A stretch of 64,000 nt of DNA from Clostridium sp. (lineage in GTDB: Bacteria > Bacillota > Clostridia > Clostridiales > Clostridiaceae): the NCBI RefSeq assembly GCF_029267215.1, contig NZ_JARIDH010000019.1, positions 1-64,000 on the forward strand, written 5' to 3'. A program made the position numbers and the translations under genes. Shown in pieces: positions 31,397-43,658 of the stretch. How positions within the stretch are numbered: the stretch's first letter is position 1; each line of letters opens with the position of its first letter. The notes beneath the pieces are model-generated. The model saw only the letters and a list, made by a program, of their open reading frames with translations, ran no database searches and had not been told where the DNA came from.

Positions 31397-32356
31397 TTAA
31401 ATTAAAACATCTTTAATCACTCTTTTAGCATTTTTGTAAAAAATCTTCTCTATTTCATCCTGAGTAAATCCCTCTTTCTCTAATACGGAAATAAGCATTC
31501 CCATTTTGCTAACATCAGTGATTTCAACTTCATTATCTATTCCATCAAAATCTGAACCTAAAGCTAAAATATCTATTCCTCCCACATTTCTTATATGTTT
31601 AATATGTCTTGCCATATCAGAAAGTAAGGCCATATCAGAATCTAAGGCATTCTCTTTTCTTAAAAATGCATTACAAAAGTTTATTCCTGTAACTCCTCCA
31701 TTCTCTGCTAAAAGTTTAATCATAGAATCAGTTAAATTTCTACTATGAGGTGTTTTAACTCTGCTATTTGAATGAGATGCTATTATTGGTGCTTTAGAAT
31801 ATTTTAAAACATCATAAAATCCTCCATCAGATAAATGAGAGACATCTATAAGCATTCCTAATTTATTCATTTCCTCTACTATTTCAATCCCACACTTAGT
31901 AAGTCCTTTATTCATATGCTTAAAATTATAATTAGGATATCCAAGTTTATTTTCATAATTCCAAGTTAATGTTATAAGAGAAACTCCCTCTTCTTTAAAT
32001 TCTCTTAACTTATCCACTTCACCTAAAATAGGCTCTCCCCCTTCAATGGTTAAAAATGCTCCTATCTTTTTTTCATTCTCTGCATTTTCTAAATCATTTA
32101 TATTTCTACAAAGCACTATTTCATTTGAATTTTTATCCAGCTCTCTTTTGAAACTACTTAACATTTCTTTACAGTATTCATAAGTATCATTCCTATATTC
32201 TTTATCAATAAAAAGTGCAAAAAACTGTGCTAAAGCTTCTCCTTTTTTCAACTTCTCAATATCAACCTTCAAATCATTTTTAATAAGCCTTTTATTATCT
32301 CGTAACATAATTGATGCTGTATCACAATGAAAATCTATAAACTTCATAAAACTCAC
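31397..32356 (-). CDS. Membrane dipeptidase (peptidase family M19)
   Basis: FIDFHCDTA; GMLIDVSHLSDGGFYDVL; IIASHSNSR; ALGSDFDG. Confidence 0.93.
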   Translation of the reverse strand: MSFMKFIDFHCDTASIMLRDNKRLIKNDLKVDIEKLKKGEALAQFFALFIDKEYRNDTYEYCKEMLSSFKRELDKNSNEIVLCRNINDLENAENEKKIGAFLTIEGGEPILGEVDKLREFKEEGVSLITLTWNYENKLGYPNYNFKHMNKGLTKCGIEIVEEMNKLGMLIDVSHLSDGGFYDVLKYSKAPIIASHSNSRVKTPHSRNLTDSMIKLLAENGGVTGINFCNAFLRKENALDSDMALLSDMARHIKHIRNVGGIDILALGSDFDGIDNEVEITDVSKMGMLISVLEKEGFTQDEIEKIFYKNAKRVIKDVLI

Positions 32357-32427
32357 CTCTTTATATAATCTAAACTATATCAAAAATATTAAAACTTTAA
32401 AATAATTATTACTCCAAAAATTTCAAC

Positions 32428-32470
32428 AAAAAAAGCTATGTTAAAACATTTAATTATAACATAGCTTTTA
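32428..32470 (-). terminator. Intrinsic terminator after glyA
   Basis: aaaaaaagctatgtt...aacatagctttt. Confidence 0.8.
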
Positions 32471-32479
32471 AATTTAATT

Positions 32480-33712
32480 CTAATATAAAGGATATTTATC
32501 ACATAAAGCTTTTACCCTAGCTTTTAATGGAGCTAAATCCTCATTTCTTCCTTTAATTGCATCATTTATTAAAGATGCTATTTCTTTCATATCTTCTTCT
32601 TTAAATCCTCTTGTGGTAATAGCAGGCGTTCCTATTCTTACCCCACTTGTAACAAATGGACTTCTTGTTTCATTAGGAACAGTATTCTTATTTAAAGTAA
32701 TTCCTATGCTATCTAGAAGAATCTCTGCATCTTTTCCTGTTATATCTTTATTAGTTAAATCTACTAAGATTAAGTGATTATCAGTTCCATTTGAAACTAA
32801 TTTAAATCCATATGATTCCAATGCATTTGCTAAAGCCTTGGCATTTTTAACAACTTGTTCCATGTAACTTTTAAATTCTGGCTCTAAAGCTTCCTTAAAA
32901 CATACTGCTTTACCTGCTATAACATGCATTAAAGGCCCTCCTTGAATTCCAGGGAATATATTTTTATCAATTATTTTTGAAAATTCTTCTTTACAAAGTA
33001 TTAATCCCCCTCTAGGTCCTCTTAAGGTTTTATGAGTTGTGGAGGTGACAAAATCAGCATATGGAACTGGTGATGGATGAAGTCCTGTGGCAACTAATCC
33101 AGCAATATGGGCTATATCAACCATAAGGTAAGCTCCTACCTCATCTGAAATCTCTCTTAATTTTTTAAAATCTATAATTCTTGAATATGAACTAGCTCCT
33201 GCAACTATTAACTTTGGATTATGCTTTTTAGCTAATTCTCTTAAATTTTCATAATCTATCATCTCAGTTTTTGAATCAACACCATATGAAACAAAGTTAA
33301 ATAACTTCCCTGAGAAATTTACTGGTGATCCGTGAGTTAAATGTCCTCCATGGCTTAAATCCATTCCTAAAACAGTATCACCTGGCTCTAAAACTGAAAA
33401 ATAAACTGCCATATTAGCCTGTGATCCTGAGTGAGGTTGTACATTAGCATGTTCAGCCCCAAATAATTTTTTTACTCTTTCTCTTGCTAAATCTTCAACC
33501 TGATCAACTATATGGCATCCTCCATAATATCTTTTTGAAGGATAACCTTCTGCATATTTGTTAGTTAAATATGATCCCATAGCCTCCATTACTGCTTTGC
33601 TAACAAAGTTTTCTGAAGCTATAAGTTCTATACTATTTTCTTGTCTCTCTTTTTCTTTTTCTATAAGATTTGCAATTTTTTTATCTTCCTTCTGTAAATT
33701 TTCAAAATTCAT
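32480..33712 (-). CDS. glyA: Serine hydroxymethyltransferase
   Basis: [56 protein letters not shown]-lysine motif. Confidence 0.98.
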   Translation of the reverse strand: MNFENLQKEDKKIANLIEKEKERQENSIELIASENFVSKAVMEAMGSYLTNKYAEGYPSKRYYGGCHIVDQVEDLARERVKKLFGAEHANVQPHSGSQANMAVYFSVLEPGDTVLGMDLSHGGHLTHGSPVNFSGKLFNFVSYGVDSKTEMIDYENLRELAKKHNPKLIVAGASSYSRIIDFKKLREISDEVGAYLMVDIAHIAGLVATGLHPSPVPYADFVTSTTHKTLRGPRGGLILCKEEFSKIIDKNIFPGIQGGPLMHVIAGKAVCFKEALEPEFKSYMEQVVKNAKALANALESYGFKLVSNGTDNHLILVDLTNKDITGKDAEILLDSIGITLNKNTVPNETRSPFVTSGVRIGTPAITTRGFKEEDMKEIASLINDAIKGRNEDLAPLKARVKALCDKYPLY

Positions 33713-33886
33713 TTTTCTTCACCCCAAAACAAAATATATATTACATATTATAAATTTACCAAATATTTTTATCAATAAAAAATAAATTATATTTTTAAAT
33801 TAAATTATTCTACTCTTAAATAGCAATTAAAAGTTTTCATATGTTATAATTACAGTATTATTATAATTTACATAGGGGCGAATAAT

Positions 33887-34657
33887 ATGGATTTTGATAA
33901 AATATTGCATATAGCAACTTTTGCAGGAAGAATAATACTAGAAAGCGGTGGCGAAACATATAGGGTTGAAGAGACTATATGCAAAATATGTCAAGCTTAT
34001 GGAGTACGTTATGCAGATAGCTTTGTTACGCCAACTGGAATAATGGTTTCTGTATATGATGAAAATAATTATACAACCACCCTTGTTAAAAGAGTCACTA
34101 GCAGAACAGTTAACCTACAAAAAATTCATTTAGTAAATGAACTTTCAAGAAAAATTTACATAGAAAAATATTCATTAGATGAAGTATTAGAAAAATTAAT
34201 AGATATAAATCAAAACTGTCCAAAGTATGATTTAAAAACAAACTTAATCTTTTCTGGTATGGGTGCCGCAGGATTCACCACTATTTTAGGTGGGAAACTT
34301 GAAGACTGCTTGGTTTCATTCTTTGTTGGAATGTTCGTTCAATATGTCACTATTAAATTTAGTAACTTAGGAATAAACGCATTTTTTGTAAATAGTCTAG
34401 GTGGTGCAATAGCAGCATTACTTTCTTTAATAGCCTATAATTTAGGAATTGGTACTAGTTTAGATACTATGATTATTGGAAGTATAATGCTTCTTGTTCC
34501 AGGACTTGCAATCACAAACGCAATAAGAGATACAATAGCTGGAGACTTAATTTCAGGTATTATAAGAACAGCCGAAGCCTTCCTTATAGCCATATCTATA
34601 GCTGTTGGAACAGGTATGGTCATGAGTTTTTGGATTTCATTAGGAGGTGGTATTTAA
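33887..34657 (+). CDS. Threonine/serine exporter ThrE-type, N-terminal subunit
   Basis: AGRIILESGGETYRVEETI...; GLAITNAIRDTIAGDLISGI. Confidence 0.9.
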   Translation: MDFDKILHIATFAGRIILESGGETYRVEETICKICQAYGVRYADSFVTPTGIMVSVYDENNYTTTLVKRVTSRTVNLQKIHLVNELSRKIYIEKYSLDEVLEKLIDINQNCPKYDLKTNLIFSGMGAAGFTTILGGKLEDCLVSFFVGMFVQYVTIKFSNLGINAFFVNSLGGAIAALLSLIAYNLGIGTSLDTMIIGSIMLLVPGLAITNAIRDTIAGDLISGIIRTAEAFLIAISIAVGTGMVMSFWISLGGGI

Positions 34658-35178
34658 TGCAATTATTAATTGAAGTTTTATCCTCATTTTTAGCAACAAT
34701 TGCCTTTGGAATTTTATTTAATATTCATGGAAAAAATTTATTTTTTGCTGGAGTTGGTGGTGGACTAGGTTGGTTTATCTATAAAATAGGTTTATCATTT
34801 AACTTTAGCATTGTTTTATCTATGTTTTTTGGTTCCATAGCCATAAGTACATACTCTGAGATTTTTGCTAGAATTTTAAAAACTCCTGTTACAACAATAG
34901 TTGTTCCAGCCTTAATTCCACTTGTTCCAGGTGGTGGAATGTATAACACAATGTATGAAGCTATAAAAGGAGACGCAATGTCTACTTGGAATCAAGCAAT
35001 TACTACAATTTCATCAGCAGGTGCTTTGGCCTTAGGTGTATTATTTGTTTCTTCTATTACAAGATTAATATATTCAAAAAAGAAACTTTATACTCATGGT
35101 TCATTAAATCCTAAAAATCTTCTATTATTTAAAAAATTAAAAAACAAAGATGACATAGAATTTAACAATAAAAAATAG
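34657..35178 (+). CDS. Threonine/serine exporter ThrE-type, C-terminal subunit
   Basis: ATG overlaps previous stop (TAATG). PLVPGGGMYNTMYEAIKGD motif. ORF-track start at 34630 is likely too early. Confidence 0.88.
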   Translation: MQLLIEVLSSFLATIAFGILFNIHGKNLFFAGVGGGLGWFIYKIGLSFNFSIVLSMFFGSIAISTYSEIFARILKTPVTTIVVPALIPLVPGGGMYNTMYEAIKGDAMSTWNQAITTISSAGALALGVLFVSSITRLIYSKKKLYTHGSLNPKNLLLFKKLKNKDDIEFNNKK

Positions 35179-35206
35179 ACCACTATTTAAGTGGTCTATC
35201 TATTTA
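35174..35206. terminator. Bidirectional hairpin terminator
   Basis: atagaccactatttaagtggtctat. Confidence 0.75.
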
Positions 35207-35472
35207 ACAAAACTATTTAATGTTTTTATTAATTGTTCTAAAGCAGCCTTTTCTTCTTCTGTGCCATCATCTATTCCCATGCAATTTCTAGCATAATTTT
35301 CTATAAGAAGAACTCCTACCTTATTTATAGCTGCTCTTATTGCGGATACTTGAGTTAGGACATCCCTACAACAGACATCCTTATCAACCATTCCTTGAAT
35401 CCCCTTAACTTGCCCTTCTATTTTTCTTAATCTTATTAATATGTCTTTTCTTAAAGCTTCATTATCATTCAA
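35200..35472 (-). CDS. CsoR/RcnR (DUF156) family transcriptional repressor
   Basis: RLRKIEGQVKGIQGMVDKDVCCRDVLTQVSAIRAAINKVGVLLIENYARNCM. Confidence 0.9.
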   Translation of the reverse strand: MNDNEALRKDILIRLRKIEGQVKGIQGMVDKDVCCRDVLTQVSAIRAAINKVGVLLIENYARNCMGIDDGTEEEKAALEQLIKTLNSFVK

Positions 35473-35560
35473 CTTTTACACCTCGTGATCTTATTATCAT
35501 CTACTATATAATATTTTAATGTATATTATTATTTCCAATATTTTTTAAGTAAAAATCAAT

Positions 35561-35618
35561 AAAAAAGCAACCTAAAATTAAGATGCTATTTTATTATCTC
35601 AAAATTAGATTGCTTTTA
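35561..35618 (-). terminator. Intrinsic terminator after aspS
   Basis: aaaaaagcaacctaaaatta...aaaattagattgctttt. Confidence 0.75.
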
Positions 35619-35620
35619 TA

Positions 35621-37420
35621 TTATTCTGCCTTATCTTCTTCAGACTTCTTTATTACTTCTATTCCTAATTCGCTTAATTGATTTTCATCAACTATATTAG
35701 GTGCTTCAGTTAAATAACAGAATGCATTTTGGTTTTTAGGGAATGTTATAACATCTTTAATATTTTCAGTCTTAGCTAAGAACATTATCATTCTATCTAA
35801 ACCAAATGCTAATCCAGCATGTGGTGGTGGTCCAAATTTAAATGCTTCTAATAAGAATCCAAATCTTTCCCAAGCTGATTCTTGAGTAAATCCTAATACT
35901 TCAAACATTTTTTCTTGAAGTTTAGTATCATGTATTCTTACTGATCCTCCACCAAGCTCTTCTCCATTTAATACTAAGTCATAAGCCTTAGCTCTTACTC
36001 TACCTGGATCTGTGTCTAAATACTTAATATCTTCATCCATTGGCATAGTAAATGGATGGTGAGCTGCAAAGTATCTTCCTTCTTCTTCATCATACTCAAG
36101 AAGATCAAACTCTGTTATCCATGTAAAGTTGAACTCATTCTTATCTTTAACTAAATCAAACTTTCTTGAAAGTTCTAATCTTAACTCTCCTAAAGATTTA
36201 AATACTACTGAGTTTTTATCAGCAACTATAAGTATTAAGTCGCCAGTTTTAGCTCCCATAGTTTCAATTATCTTGTTTAATTCCTCTTCTTTAAAGAACT
36301 TAGCTATTGGTGATTTAACACCCTCTTCTTTTAATTGAATCCATGCTAATCCTTTAGCTTTGAAAGTCTTAACGAATTCTCCTAATCTATCAATATCTTT
36401 TCTTCCCATTGAAGCTCCGCCTTCTAGGCATAATCCTCTAACTGAGCCTCCATTTAAAACAGCGTCTGTAAATACTTTAAATCCGCATTCTTTAACAACT
36501 TCACTTAAGTCTGTTATTTCCATACCAAATCTTAAGTCAGGTTTATCTGAACCATATTTCTCCATAGCATCTTTGAATGTCATTCTCTTAATTGGAGTTT
36601 TAACATCAACACCAATTACTTCTTTAAATACATGTTTGATTAAACCTTCATTTAATGCCATAACATCGTCTTGTTCAACAAATGACATTTCTAAGTCAAC
36701 TTGAGTAAACTCAGGTTGTCTGTTAGCTCTTAAATCTTCATCTCTAAAACATTTAACAATTTGGAAATACTTATCAAAACCTGATACCATTAATAATTGC
36801 TTAAATAATTGTGGTGATTGAGGTAATGCATAAAACATTCCTGGGTAATTTCTTGATGGAACAAGGTAGTCTCTAGCTCCTTCTGGAGTTGATTTAGTAA
36901 GCATTGGTGTTTCCATCTCTAAGAAACCATTTTGATCAAGATAATCTCTTATAGCCTTAGTTGTTTTATGTCTTATCTTGAATATATTTTGCATATCTGG
37001 TCTTCTTAAGTCTAGATATCTATATTTTAATCTTATGCTTTCTGCAGCATCTAAATCTTCTTTAATGTATATTGGAGGAGTATCTGACTCAGATAAAATT
37101 TTTAATTCCTCAGCATTTAATTCAACCATTCCTGTTGGCATGTTTTTATTAACTGATTCTCTCTTAACTATTTCACCTGTTACAGCTATGCAGTACTCTG
37201 GTCTTATTGATTTTGCTTTTTCTAGGATTTCTTCTCCTAGGTTATCATGAAATACAACCTGTAAAATCCCTTCTCTGTCTCTTAAATCTATAAATTGAAG
37301 TCCTCCAAGATTTCTATTTCTTTGGACCCATCCCATTACAGTAACTTTTTGTCCTATGTGATTTTCTCTAGCATCGCCACACATAATGCTACGCTTTAAT
37401 CCATTTAAAGCTTCACCCAT
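35621..37420 (-). CDS. aspS: Aspartyl-tRNA synthetase
   Basis: GWVQRNRNLGGLQFIDLRDREGILQVV; class II motifs; AFGLDRMIMFLA. Confidence 0.97.
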   Translation of the reverse strand: MGEALNGLKRSIMCGDARENHIGQKVTVMGWVQRNRNLGGLQFIDLRDREGILQVVFHDNLGEEILEKAKSIRPEYCIAVTGEIVKRESVNKNMPTGMVELNAEELKILSESDTPPIYIKEDLDAAESIRLKYRYLDLRRPDMQNIFKIRHKTTKAIRDYLDQNGFLEMETPMLTKSTPEGARDYLVPSRNYPGMFYALPQSPQLFKQLLMVSGFDKYFQIVKCFRDEDLRANRQPEFTQVDLEMSFVEQDDVMALNEGLIKHVFKEVIGVDVKTPIKRMTFKDAMEKYGSDKPDLRFGMEITDLSEVVKECGFKVFTDAVLNGGSVRGLCLEGGASMGRKDIDRLGEFVKTFKAKGLAWIQLKEEGVKSPIAKFFKEEELNKIIETMGAKTGDLILIVADKNSVVFKSLGELRLELSRKFDLVKDKNEFNFTWITEFDLLEYDEEEGRYFAAHHPFTMPMDEDIKYLDTDPGRVRAKAYDLVLNGEELGGGSVRIHDTKLQEKMFEVLGFTQESAWERFGFLLEAFKFGPPPHAGLAFGLDRMIMFLAKTENIKDVITFPKNQNAFCYLTEAPNIVDENQLSELGIEVIKKSEEDKAE

Positions 37421-37440
37421 TTTAATTCTCCTCCTGTCTA

Positions 37441-38688
37441 CTATTTAACTATATTTACTATTTCATTTATATCTAAGCTAACTTCGAATTGTTCTCCATC
37501 GCTCATTCTCTTAATTCTAACCTTGTTTTCCTCTATTTCAGAATCACCTACAACAAAAGTAAATCTAGCACCTATTTTATTAGCATATTTCATCTGAGCC
37601 TTAACGCTCTTTCCTAGGTGGTCTATTTCTGCTTTTATTCCAGCTTTTCTTAAGTTAAATGCTAACTTCATAGACTCTAACTTTGCATTATCACCCATTG
37701 ATCCAATGTAAACATCACATCTATTTGGTTCTGGAATTTCTATTCCCTCTTCATCTAAGATTAAAAGAAGTCTTTCAAGTCCTAATCCAAATCCCATTGC
37801 TGGAGTCTTAGGTCCATCAATCTCTTCTACTAGATAGTCATATCTTCCTCCACCACAAACTGTTAATCCATCTTTTATAACTTCAAAAACAGTTTTACTG
37901 TAGTAATCTAATCCTCTTACTATTTGAGGATCTATATTGTATTCTATTCCCATAACATCTAAGTATGCCTTTAACTTAGTGAAGTGGTCACTACATTCCT
38001 CACATATGTAATCTAATATTGAAGGAGCTTCTTTAACTATAGCTTTACATTTCTTTTCTTTACAATCTATAATTCTCATTGGATTCTTTTCAAATCTTGT
38101 TTTACAAGTTTCACAAAGATCATCATAATTTTCTTGTAAGTATTGTTTTAAAGCTTCGTTAAATTTAGATCTACATTTTGGACATCCTAAACTATTTATA
38201 TTTAAGCTTAATCCATTTATTCCAAAATCTTCAGTTAATGCTCTCATTACTAATGATAAAACTTCTGCATCAATTGAAGGTTCTTGTGAACCAAATACTT
38301 CTATTCCATATTGATGGAATTGTCTTAATCTTCCCTTCTGCGCCTTCTCATATCTAAAGCAAGGAGTAAAATAAAACATTTTTGTTGGTTGTGCATCTGC
38401 ATATAAGCTATTTTCTATGAAAGCTCTTACTGCCGGTGCTGTGCCTTCTGGTTTAAGTGTTATACTTCTTCCACCTTTATCCTCAAAAGTATACATTTCC
38501 TTTTGAACAACATCAGTAGTTTCACCTACACCTCTTTTGAAAAGCTCAGTTGCTTCAAACATAGGAGTTTTTATCTCTCTAATGCCATATTCAGCTGATA
38601 TTTTTCTTAATTTTTCTTCTATATAATGCCATTTATAAGCCTCATTAGGTAACATATCTTTAGTACCTTTTTGAGCTTGTATTGCCAT
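37441..38688 (-). CDS. hisS: Histidyl-tRNA synthetase
   Basis: [42 protein letters not shown]. Confidence 0.97.
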   Translation of the reverse strand: MAIQAQKGTKDMLPNEAYKWHYIEEKLRKISAEYGIREIKTPMFEATELFKRGVGETTDVVQKEMYTFEDKGGRSITLKPEGTAPAVRAFIENSLYADAQPTKMFYFTPCFRYEKAQKGRLRQFHQYGIEVFGSQEPSIDAEVLSLVMRALTEDFGINGLSLNINSLGCPKCRSKFNEALKQYLQENYDDLCETCKTRFEKNPMRIIDCKEKKCKAIVKEAPSILDYICEECSDHFTKLKAYLDVMGIEYNIDPQIVRGLDYYSKTVFEVIKDGLTVCGGGRYDYLVEEIDGPKTPAMGFGLGLERLLLILDEEGIEIPEPNRCDVYIGSMGDNAKLESMKLAFNLRKAGIKAEIDHLGKSVKAQMKYANKIGARFTFVVGDSEIEENKVRIKRMSDGEQFEVSLDINEIVNIVK

Positions 38689-38716
38689 AAACTATTCCTC
38701 CTACAATATTTAATTT

Positions 38717-40162
38717 TTATTTATATAATGTATCAAGTAATTTTATCTTACCATCAACCATTTCATCGATTCTTTTAACATATTCTTTTACATCTTTAAT
38801 ATTTGAAAATCTTTCTATACGATTCTTTCCTTCATCTAAGAATACAACCTTAGAAACAGCATCAGCCCCTAGTGCTATGATTGTTTGTTTATCTTCAATC
38901 ATTTGAATGTTATATATACACTCTTTTTCCGATTTAGAATAACCAACATTCTCCATGTTTCCAACCATATTCTTTTGTCTATACATATAATATGGATGCA
39001 TATCAAGATTTCTTCCTAATTCTTTACTCATACCATACATCTTATTAAGATTTTTTTGGTTTGCAATTTTAATACTATTATGTAAAACTAAATTTTCATG
39101 AAGTCTTGATGCTCTTTTTATTGACATTCCATGAATAGTTAAACTATCTGGATTTAATTCTTTTATTAAGGAGCAAGTTCTTTCTACTTCTTCAACATCC
39201 TCATTTGGAAGTCCTATAATAATATCCATATTTATGTTATCAAAGTATAAGCTTCTTGCCAAATTGAATTTATCCACAACATCCGCTGTTAAATGGCCTC
39301 TACCTATAGATTTTAAGGTTTTATCGTTCATAGTTTGAGGATTAATAGATATTCTAGAAACTTTATATCTTTTCATTGAATTTAATTTTTCCTCTGTTAT
39401 TGAATCTGGTCTTCCACATTCTACAGTAAATTCTTTTACTTCTTCTCTATTTTCAACAAAACTCTCATAAACATGTTTCATTAATTTTTCAAACTGTTCA
39501 TTATCAACTGATGTAGGAGTACCTCCCCCAAAATAAACAGTTTCTATTTTTAATCCTCTTTCATTAACATAATCTCTTATAGCTGAAATTTCCTTATTTA
39601 AAGCCTCTAAATAAGGTTCTACATCTTTCTTACATCCACCTATAGGATTCGCTGCAAAGGAACAATAAAGGCATCTAGTAGGACAAAAAGGCATTCCTAC
39701 ATATATACTTATTAATTTCTCATCCTTATTTACAAAACTTTCTTCTCTCTCAGCAACTTCTATACAAAGTTTAGCTTTCTCTTCACTAGCTAAGTAATTA
39801 TCTTCAAAGTATTTTATTATTTCTTCTTCTGACTTTCCTTCTCTTATAAGAGATAATGCGATTTTACTTGGTCTAATACCAACTAAAGTTCCCCAAGGAT
39901 ATTCATCCTTAAGTGTGTATTCTAAGAATTTAAAAATTCCTTTTTTAAGTTCAGTTTTAAATCCATAGCCTTCTTCATATTCATATGAAAAACTATTTTC
40001 TCTATTTGAAACAGTAACCTTATCTTCAGCTATTGTTACATCATAGTCTCTCTCTTCATCTTCTTCTACAAATTTTAACTCTTTAAAAGTATAGAAGATA
40101 TTAAACATTTGATAAACATCATATCTATACTTTAAATCATTAAGATATATTTTAATATACAT
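38717..40162 (-). CDS. hemZ: Coproporphyrinogen III oxidase-like radical SAM protein HemZ
   Basis: YVGMPFCPTRCLYCSFAANPIGG (CxxxCxxC); YFGGGTPTS. Confidence 0.92.
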   Translation of the reverse strand: MYIKIYLNDLKYRYDVYQMFNIFYTFKELKFVEEDEERDYDVTIAEDKVTVSNRENSFSYEYEEGYGFKTELKKGIFKFLEYTLKDEYPWGTLVGIRPSKIALSLIREGKSEEEIIKYFEDNYLASEEKAKLCIEVAEREESFVNKDEKLISIYVGMPFCPTRCLYCSFAANPIGGCKKDVEPYLEALNKEISAIRDYVNERGLKIETVYFGGGTPTSVDNEQFEKLMKHVYESFVENREEVKEFTVECGRPDSITEEKLNSMKRYKVSRISINPQTMNDKTLKSIGRGHLTADVVDKFNLARSLYFDNINMDIIIGLPNEDVEEVERTCSLIKELNPDSLTIHGMSIKRASRLHENLVLHNSIKIANQKNLNKMYGMSKELGRNLDMHPYYMYRQKNMVGNMENVGYSKSEKECIYNIQMIEDKQTIIALGADAVSKVVFLDEGKNRIERFSNIKDVKEYVKRIDEMVDGKIKLLDTLYK

Positions 40163-40772
40163 AAAAATCTCCTGATAAAAATGGGTTTCTTTGTCTTTCG
40201 TGTTTTATTGTTGAACTTGGTCCATGTCCAGGATAAATAGCTATGCTATCTCCTAATGGAATAATTTTTTTATTTATACTACTTATAAGATCTCCACTAT
40301 TTCCTCCTTGGAAATCACTTCTTCCTATTGATTCTTTAAATAAAGTATCTCCTGTAAATAGGCAATCTCCTATCAAGAAGCACATTCCACCTGGTGTATG
40401 TCCTGGTGTTTCTATGCATTTTGCTTCAAGATTCTTAGTTAATTTAATAATCTCTCCATCCTCTAAGTATCCATTAGCCTTTGATATTTTTCCAAAAACA
40501 TCAATTTTTTTCTCAATCATTTCCTCATCTTTTTTATCTATATAAAATGGTACTTTAAATCTCTCAGCTATTTTTTCTACTGAACCAACATGATCAAAAT
40601 GTCCATGTGTTAATAAAATAATAGTTGGTTTGGCTCCTAAATCCTCTATAACTTTTTCTATTCTTGATGAATCTGCTCCTGGATCTAAAATTGCACACTC
40701 TTTTGTCTCTTCATCCATAACAATGTAGCAGTTTGCTTGGTACATACCTACTGGAATTGCTTTTATCATCAT
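40152..40772 (-). CDS. MBL-fold metallohydrolase (glyoxalase II-like)
   Basis: LLTHGHFDHVGSVEKIAERF; TPGHTPGGMCF; GDTLFKESIGRSDFQGG. Confidence 0.93.
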   Translation of the reverse strand: MMIKAIPVGMYQANCYIVMDEETKECAILDPGADSSRIEKVIEDLGAKPTIILLTHGHFDHVGSVEKIAERFKVPFYIDKKDEEMIEKKIDVFGKISKANGYLEDGEIIKLTKNLEAKCIETPGHTPGGMCFLIGDCLFTGDTLFKESIGRSDFQGGNSGDLISSINKKIIPLGDSIAIYPGHGPSSTIKHERQRNPFLSGDFYVY

Positions 40773-40865
40773 ATCAATCCCTCCTTCATAAACTCCTATT
40801 TAAAATAGTTTTTCTAAAATCCTATATATATTATAATGCTTTATTACTAAAATAGTAACATATGT

Positions 40866-41315
40866 TTAGAAATTCTTTTTACTATCTATCATTAAAGTAA
40901 CTGGACCATCATTTTCTATATCAACTATCATATGTGCTCCAAACACTCCAGTTTCAACCTTTATTCCCTCTTCTCTACACATACTAACAAATTCATCAAA
41001 AAGCTTTTTGGCTTCATCCCCACCTAAAGCATTCATGAAATTTGGTCTTCTACCTTTTCTACAATCTCCATAAAGAGTGAATTGTGATATAAGAAGAAGT
41101 TCTCCCTTAACATCTTTTAATGAAAGATTCATTTTATCATCCTCATCTTCAAAAGCCCTTAAATTCAATACTTTATCTTTCATATATTTTAAATCGTCTA
41201 GTGTATCTTCTTTTCCTATTCCAACAAGAACATTAAATCCTTTATTTATAGCTCCCACAATTTCTCCATCAACCTTAACTGATGATTTATTAACTCTTTG
41301 TACTACGACTCTCAT
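40866..41315 (-). CDS. dtd: D-aminoacyl-tRNA deacylase
   Basis: [18 protein letters not shown]...[20 protein letters not shown]...[25 protein letters not shown]. Confidence 0.96.
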   Translation of the reverse strand: MRVVVQRVNKSSVKVDGEIVGAINKGFNVLVGIGKEDTLDDLKYMKDKVLNLRAFEDEDDKMNLSLKDVKGELLLISQFTLYGDCRKGRRPNFMNALGGDEAKKLFDEFVSMCREEGIKVETGVFGAHMIVDIENDGPVTLMIDSKKNF

Positions 41316-41328
41316 TTCAAATTCCCCT

Positions 41329-43509
41329 TTATTTGTTTACTCTATAAACATCAACTATTCCTTTTAATCGTCTAAATTTTTTCATTAAATCACTTAATTG
41401 TTCTACACTATCTATTTTTATTTGAATATTTATATTTGCTATTCCGTTTTTGCCTGATTTAGCATTTACTCCAACAAGACTTAGTTTAGAATCAGTTATA
41501 ACAAGCATAATATCTGATAATAAACACATTCTATCTTCGGCTTTAACTTCAAGTTCTGCTACATATGCAGCTCCCTTTTCATTTCCCCAGCTAACTTCAA
41601 CAACCTTTTCACTTTCTCTTTCTAATATTGACTTAAAGTTAGAACAATCTTTTCTATGAATAGAAACCCCTCTTCCTTTTGTAATATACCCCTCTATATC
41701 ATCACCAGGAACAGGATTACAACATCTTGCAAATCTGATCATTATATTGTTTAATCCCTTAACAGTAACTCCACAACTTTGTTTCCTCTTAGTTTGTCTT
41801 TCATTTCTTGCAATTTGTTCTTCAATATTCTTATTTAATTCATCTTCTGTTGGTTTTTTAATTTCATTTTCTTTTAATTTAGAAATAACTGTAGAAACTA
41901 AAAGTTCACCTTCTCCTATAGAAATATACATTTCATCAATATTATTCAAATGATATCTCTTCATTAACTTCTCATATAAAGGTCCTTTTAAAAGTTCAGA
42001 AGAATTTAAAGATTGCTTCTTAAATTCTTTCTCTAAAATCTCTTTTCCTCTTTCAAGATTATCATCTCTTCTAGCTTTTCTAAGCCATTGTTTTATTTTA
42101 CTTCTAGCTTGATTACTATTTGCAATCTTTAACCAATCTATATTAGGTCCTTTTGATGATGACGATGTTAATATCTCTACTATTTCACCTGTTTTAAGCT
42201 TATAATCTAAAGTAACGATTTTTCCATTCACCTTAGCTCCAACGCACTTATTTCCTATATCTGTATGGATTTTATAAGCAAAATCAATAGGTGTAGCCCC
42301 TGCTGGTAAATTTATAACTACTCCTTTTGGAGTAAACACAAATATTTCATCGGAGAATAAATCAAGTTTGAATCCTTCCATAAATTCAGTAGCATCAACA
42401 GCCTCTTTTTGCCACTCAAGTATATCTCTAAGCCAAGTTAACTTATTTTCAAAAGACATTTCTTTTGAATCTGTTCCAGTAACCCCGCTTTTATACTTCC
42501 AGTGAGCAGCTATTCCGTACTCAGCTGTTCTATGCATCTCAAAAGTTCTTATTTGTATTTCAAAAGTTTTACCACCACTACCTATTACTGTTGTATGTAA
42601 TGACTGATACATATTAGGCTTAGGCATAGCTATATAATCTTTAAATCTACCAGGCATCGGTTTATAGATAGTATGCACTATTCCTAAAACTGCATAACAA
42701 TCCTTAACTGTATTTACTAATATTCTTATCGCAGTTAAATCAAAAATCTGATCTATGCTCTTATGCTTGTTAACCATTTTTCTATATATACTATAGAAAT
42801 GTTTTGGCCTACCATCTATCTCACATTCTATATTAGCTTTTTCTAAATTTTTCTTAATTTCATCTATTATATTTGAAATATACTCTTCACGCTCAACTCT
42901 TTTTTCTGATATCTTATGTACTAAATCATAATATTCTTCTGGATTTATATATCTTAAGCATAAGTCTTCAAGCTCCCATTTAATCTTAGACATACCTAGT
43001 CTATGGGCTAATGGAGCAAAAATATCTAAAGTTTCCTTAGCTTTTCTCTTTTGCTTTTCTGGCTTCGTATATTTAAGAGTTCTCATATTATGAAGTCTAT
43101 CAGCTAACTTTATAATAATAACTCTTATATCTTTAGCCATAGCTAAAAGCATTTTTCTTACATTATCAGCCTGTTGCTCTTCTTTGCTCTTATATTTTAT
43201 TTTTCCTAACTTTGTAACTCCATCTACTAAGTTTGCTACCTCAACATTGAAAATATTACTTATATCCTCATAAGTATAATCCGTATCTTCTATTACATCA
43301 TGAAGAAGTCCTGCAACTATAGTATTTGTATCCATCCCCATATCAGCTAATATCATGGATACGCTAATAGGATGAGTTATGTATGGTTCACCAGATTCTC
43401 TCTTTTGTTCTTTATGTGCTTCAAAAGCTAAATCATATGCTTTTTTAACTAAATCTATATTAACATTATTCCCATTAGCTTTTATTTTAGAAATTAGTTC
43501 TTCTAACAT
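41329..43509 (-). CDS. relA: Bifunctional (p)ppGpp synthetase/hydrolase
   Basis: HD domain [19 protein letters not shown]; synthetase domain; TGS and ACT domains. Confidence 0.97.
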   Translation of the reverse strand: MLEELISKIKANGNNVNIDLVKKAYDLAFEAHKEQKRESGEPYITHPISVSMILADMGMDTNTIVAGLLHDVIEDTDYTYEDISNIFNVEVANLVDGVTKLGKIKYKSKEEQQADNVRKMLLAMAKDIRVIIIKLADRLHNMRTLKYTKPEKQKRKAKETLDIFAPLAHRLGMSKIKWELEDLCLRYINPEEYYDLVHKISEKRVEREEYISNIIDEIKKNLEKANIECEIDGRPKHFYSIYRKMVNKHKSIDQIFDLTAIRILVNTVKDCYAVLGIVHTIYKPMPGRFKDYIAMPKPNMYQSLHTTVIGSGGKTFEIQIRTFEMHRTAEYGIAAHWKYKSGVTGTDSKEMSFENKLTWLRDILEWQKEAVDATEFMEGFKLDLFSDEIFVFTPKGVVINLPAGATPIDFAYKIHTDIGNKCVGAKVNGKIVTLDYKLKTGEIVEILTSSSSKGPNIDWLKIANSNQARSKIKQWLRKARRDDNLERGKEILEKEFKKQSLNSSELLKGPLYEKLMKRYHLNNIDEMYISIGEGELLVSTVISKLKENEIKKPTEDELNKNIEEQIARNERQTKRKQSCGVTVKGLNNIMIRFARCCNPVPGDDIEGYITKGRGVSIHRKDCSNFKSILERESEKVVEVSWGNEKGAAYVAELEVKAEDRMCLLSDIMLVITDSKLSLVGVNAKSGKNGIANINIQIKIDSVEQLSDLMKKFRRLKGIVDVYRVNK

Positions 43510-43592
43510 ACTGGATTTTTCTCCCCTACTTAAGATTTATTTTAATATATTATATTATTATATAACAAAAAAATAAAATAAACCAATAAAAT

Positions 43593-43621
43593 TAATGGCT
43601 GGTTTAACAACCAGCCATTTT
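43593..43621 (-). terminator. Intrinsic terminator after apt
   Basis: aatggctggtttaacaaccagccatt. Confidence 0.7.
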
Positions 43622-43658
43622 AACATTTAATTATGATATTTTACAAATTTAATATATA

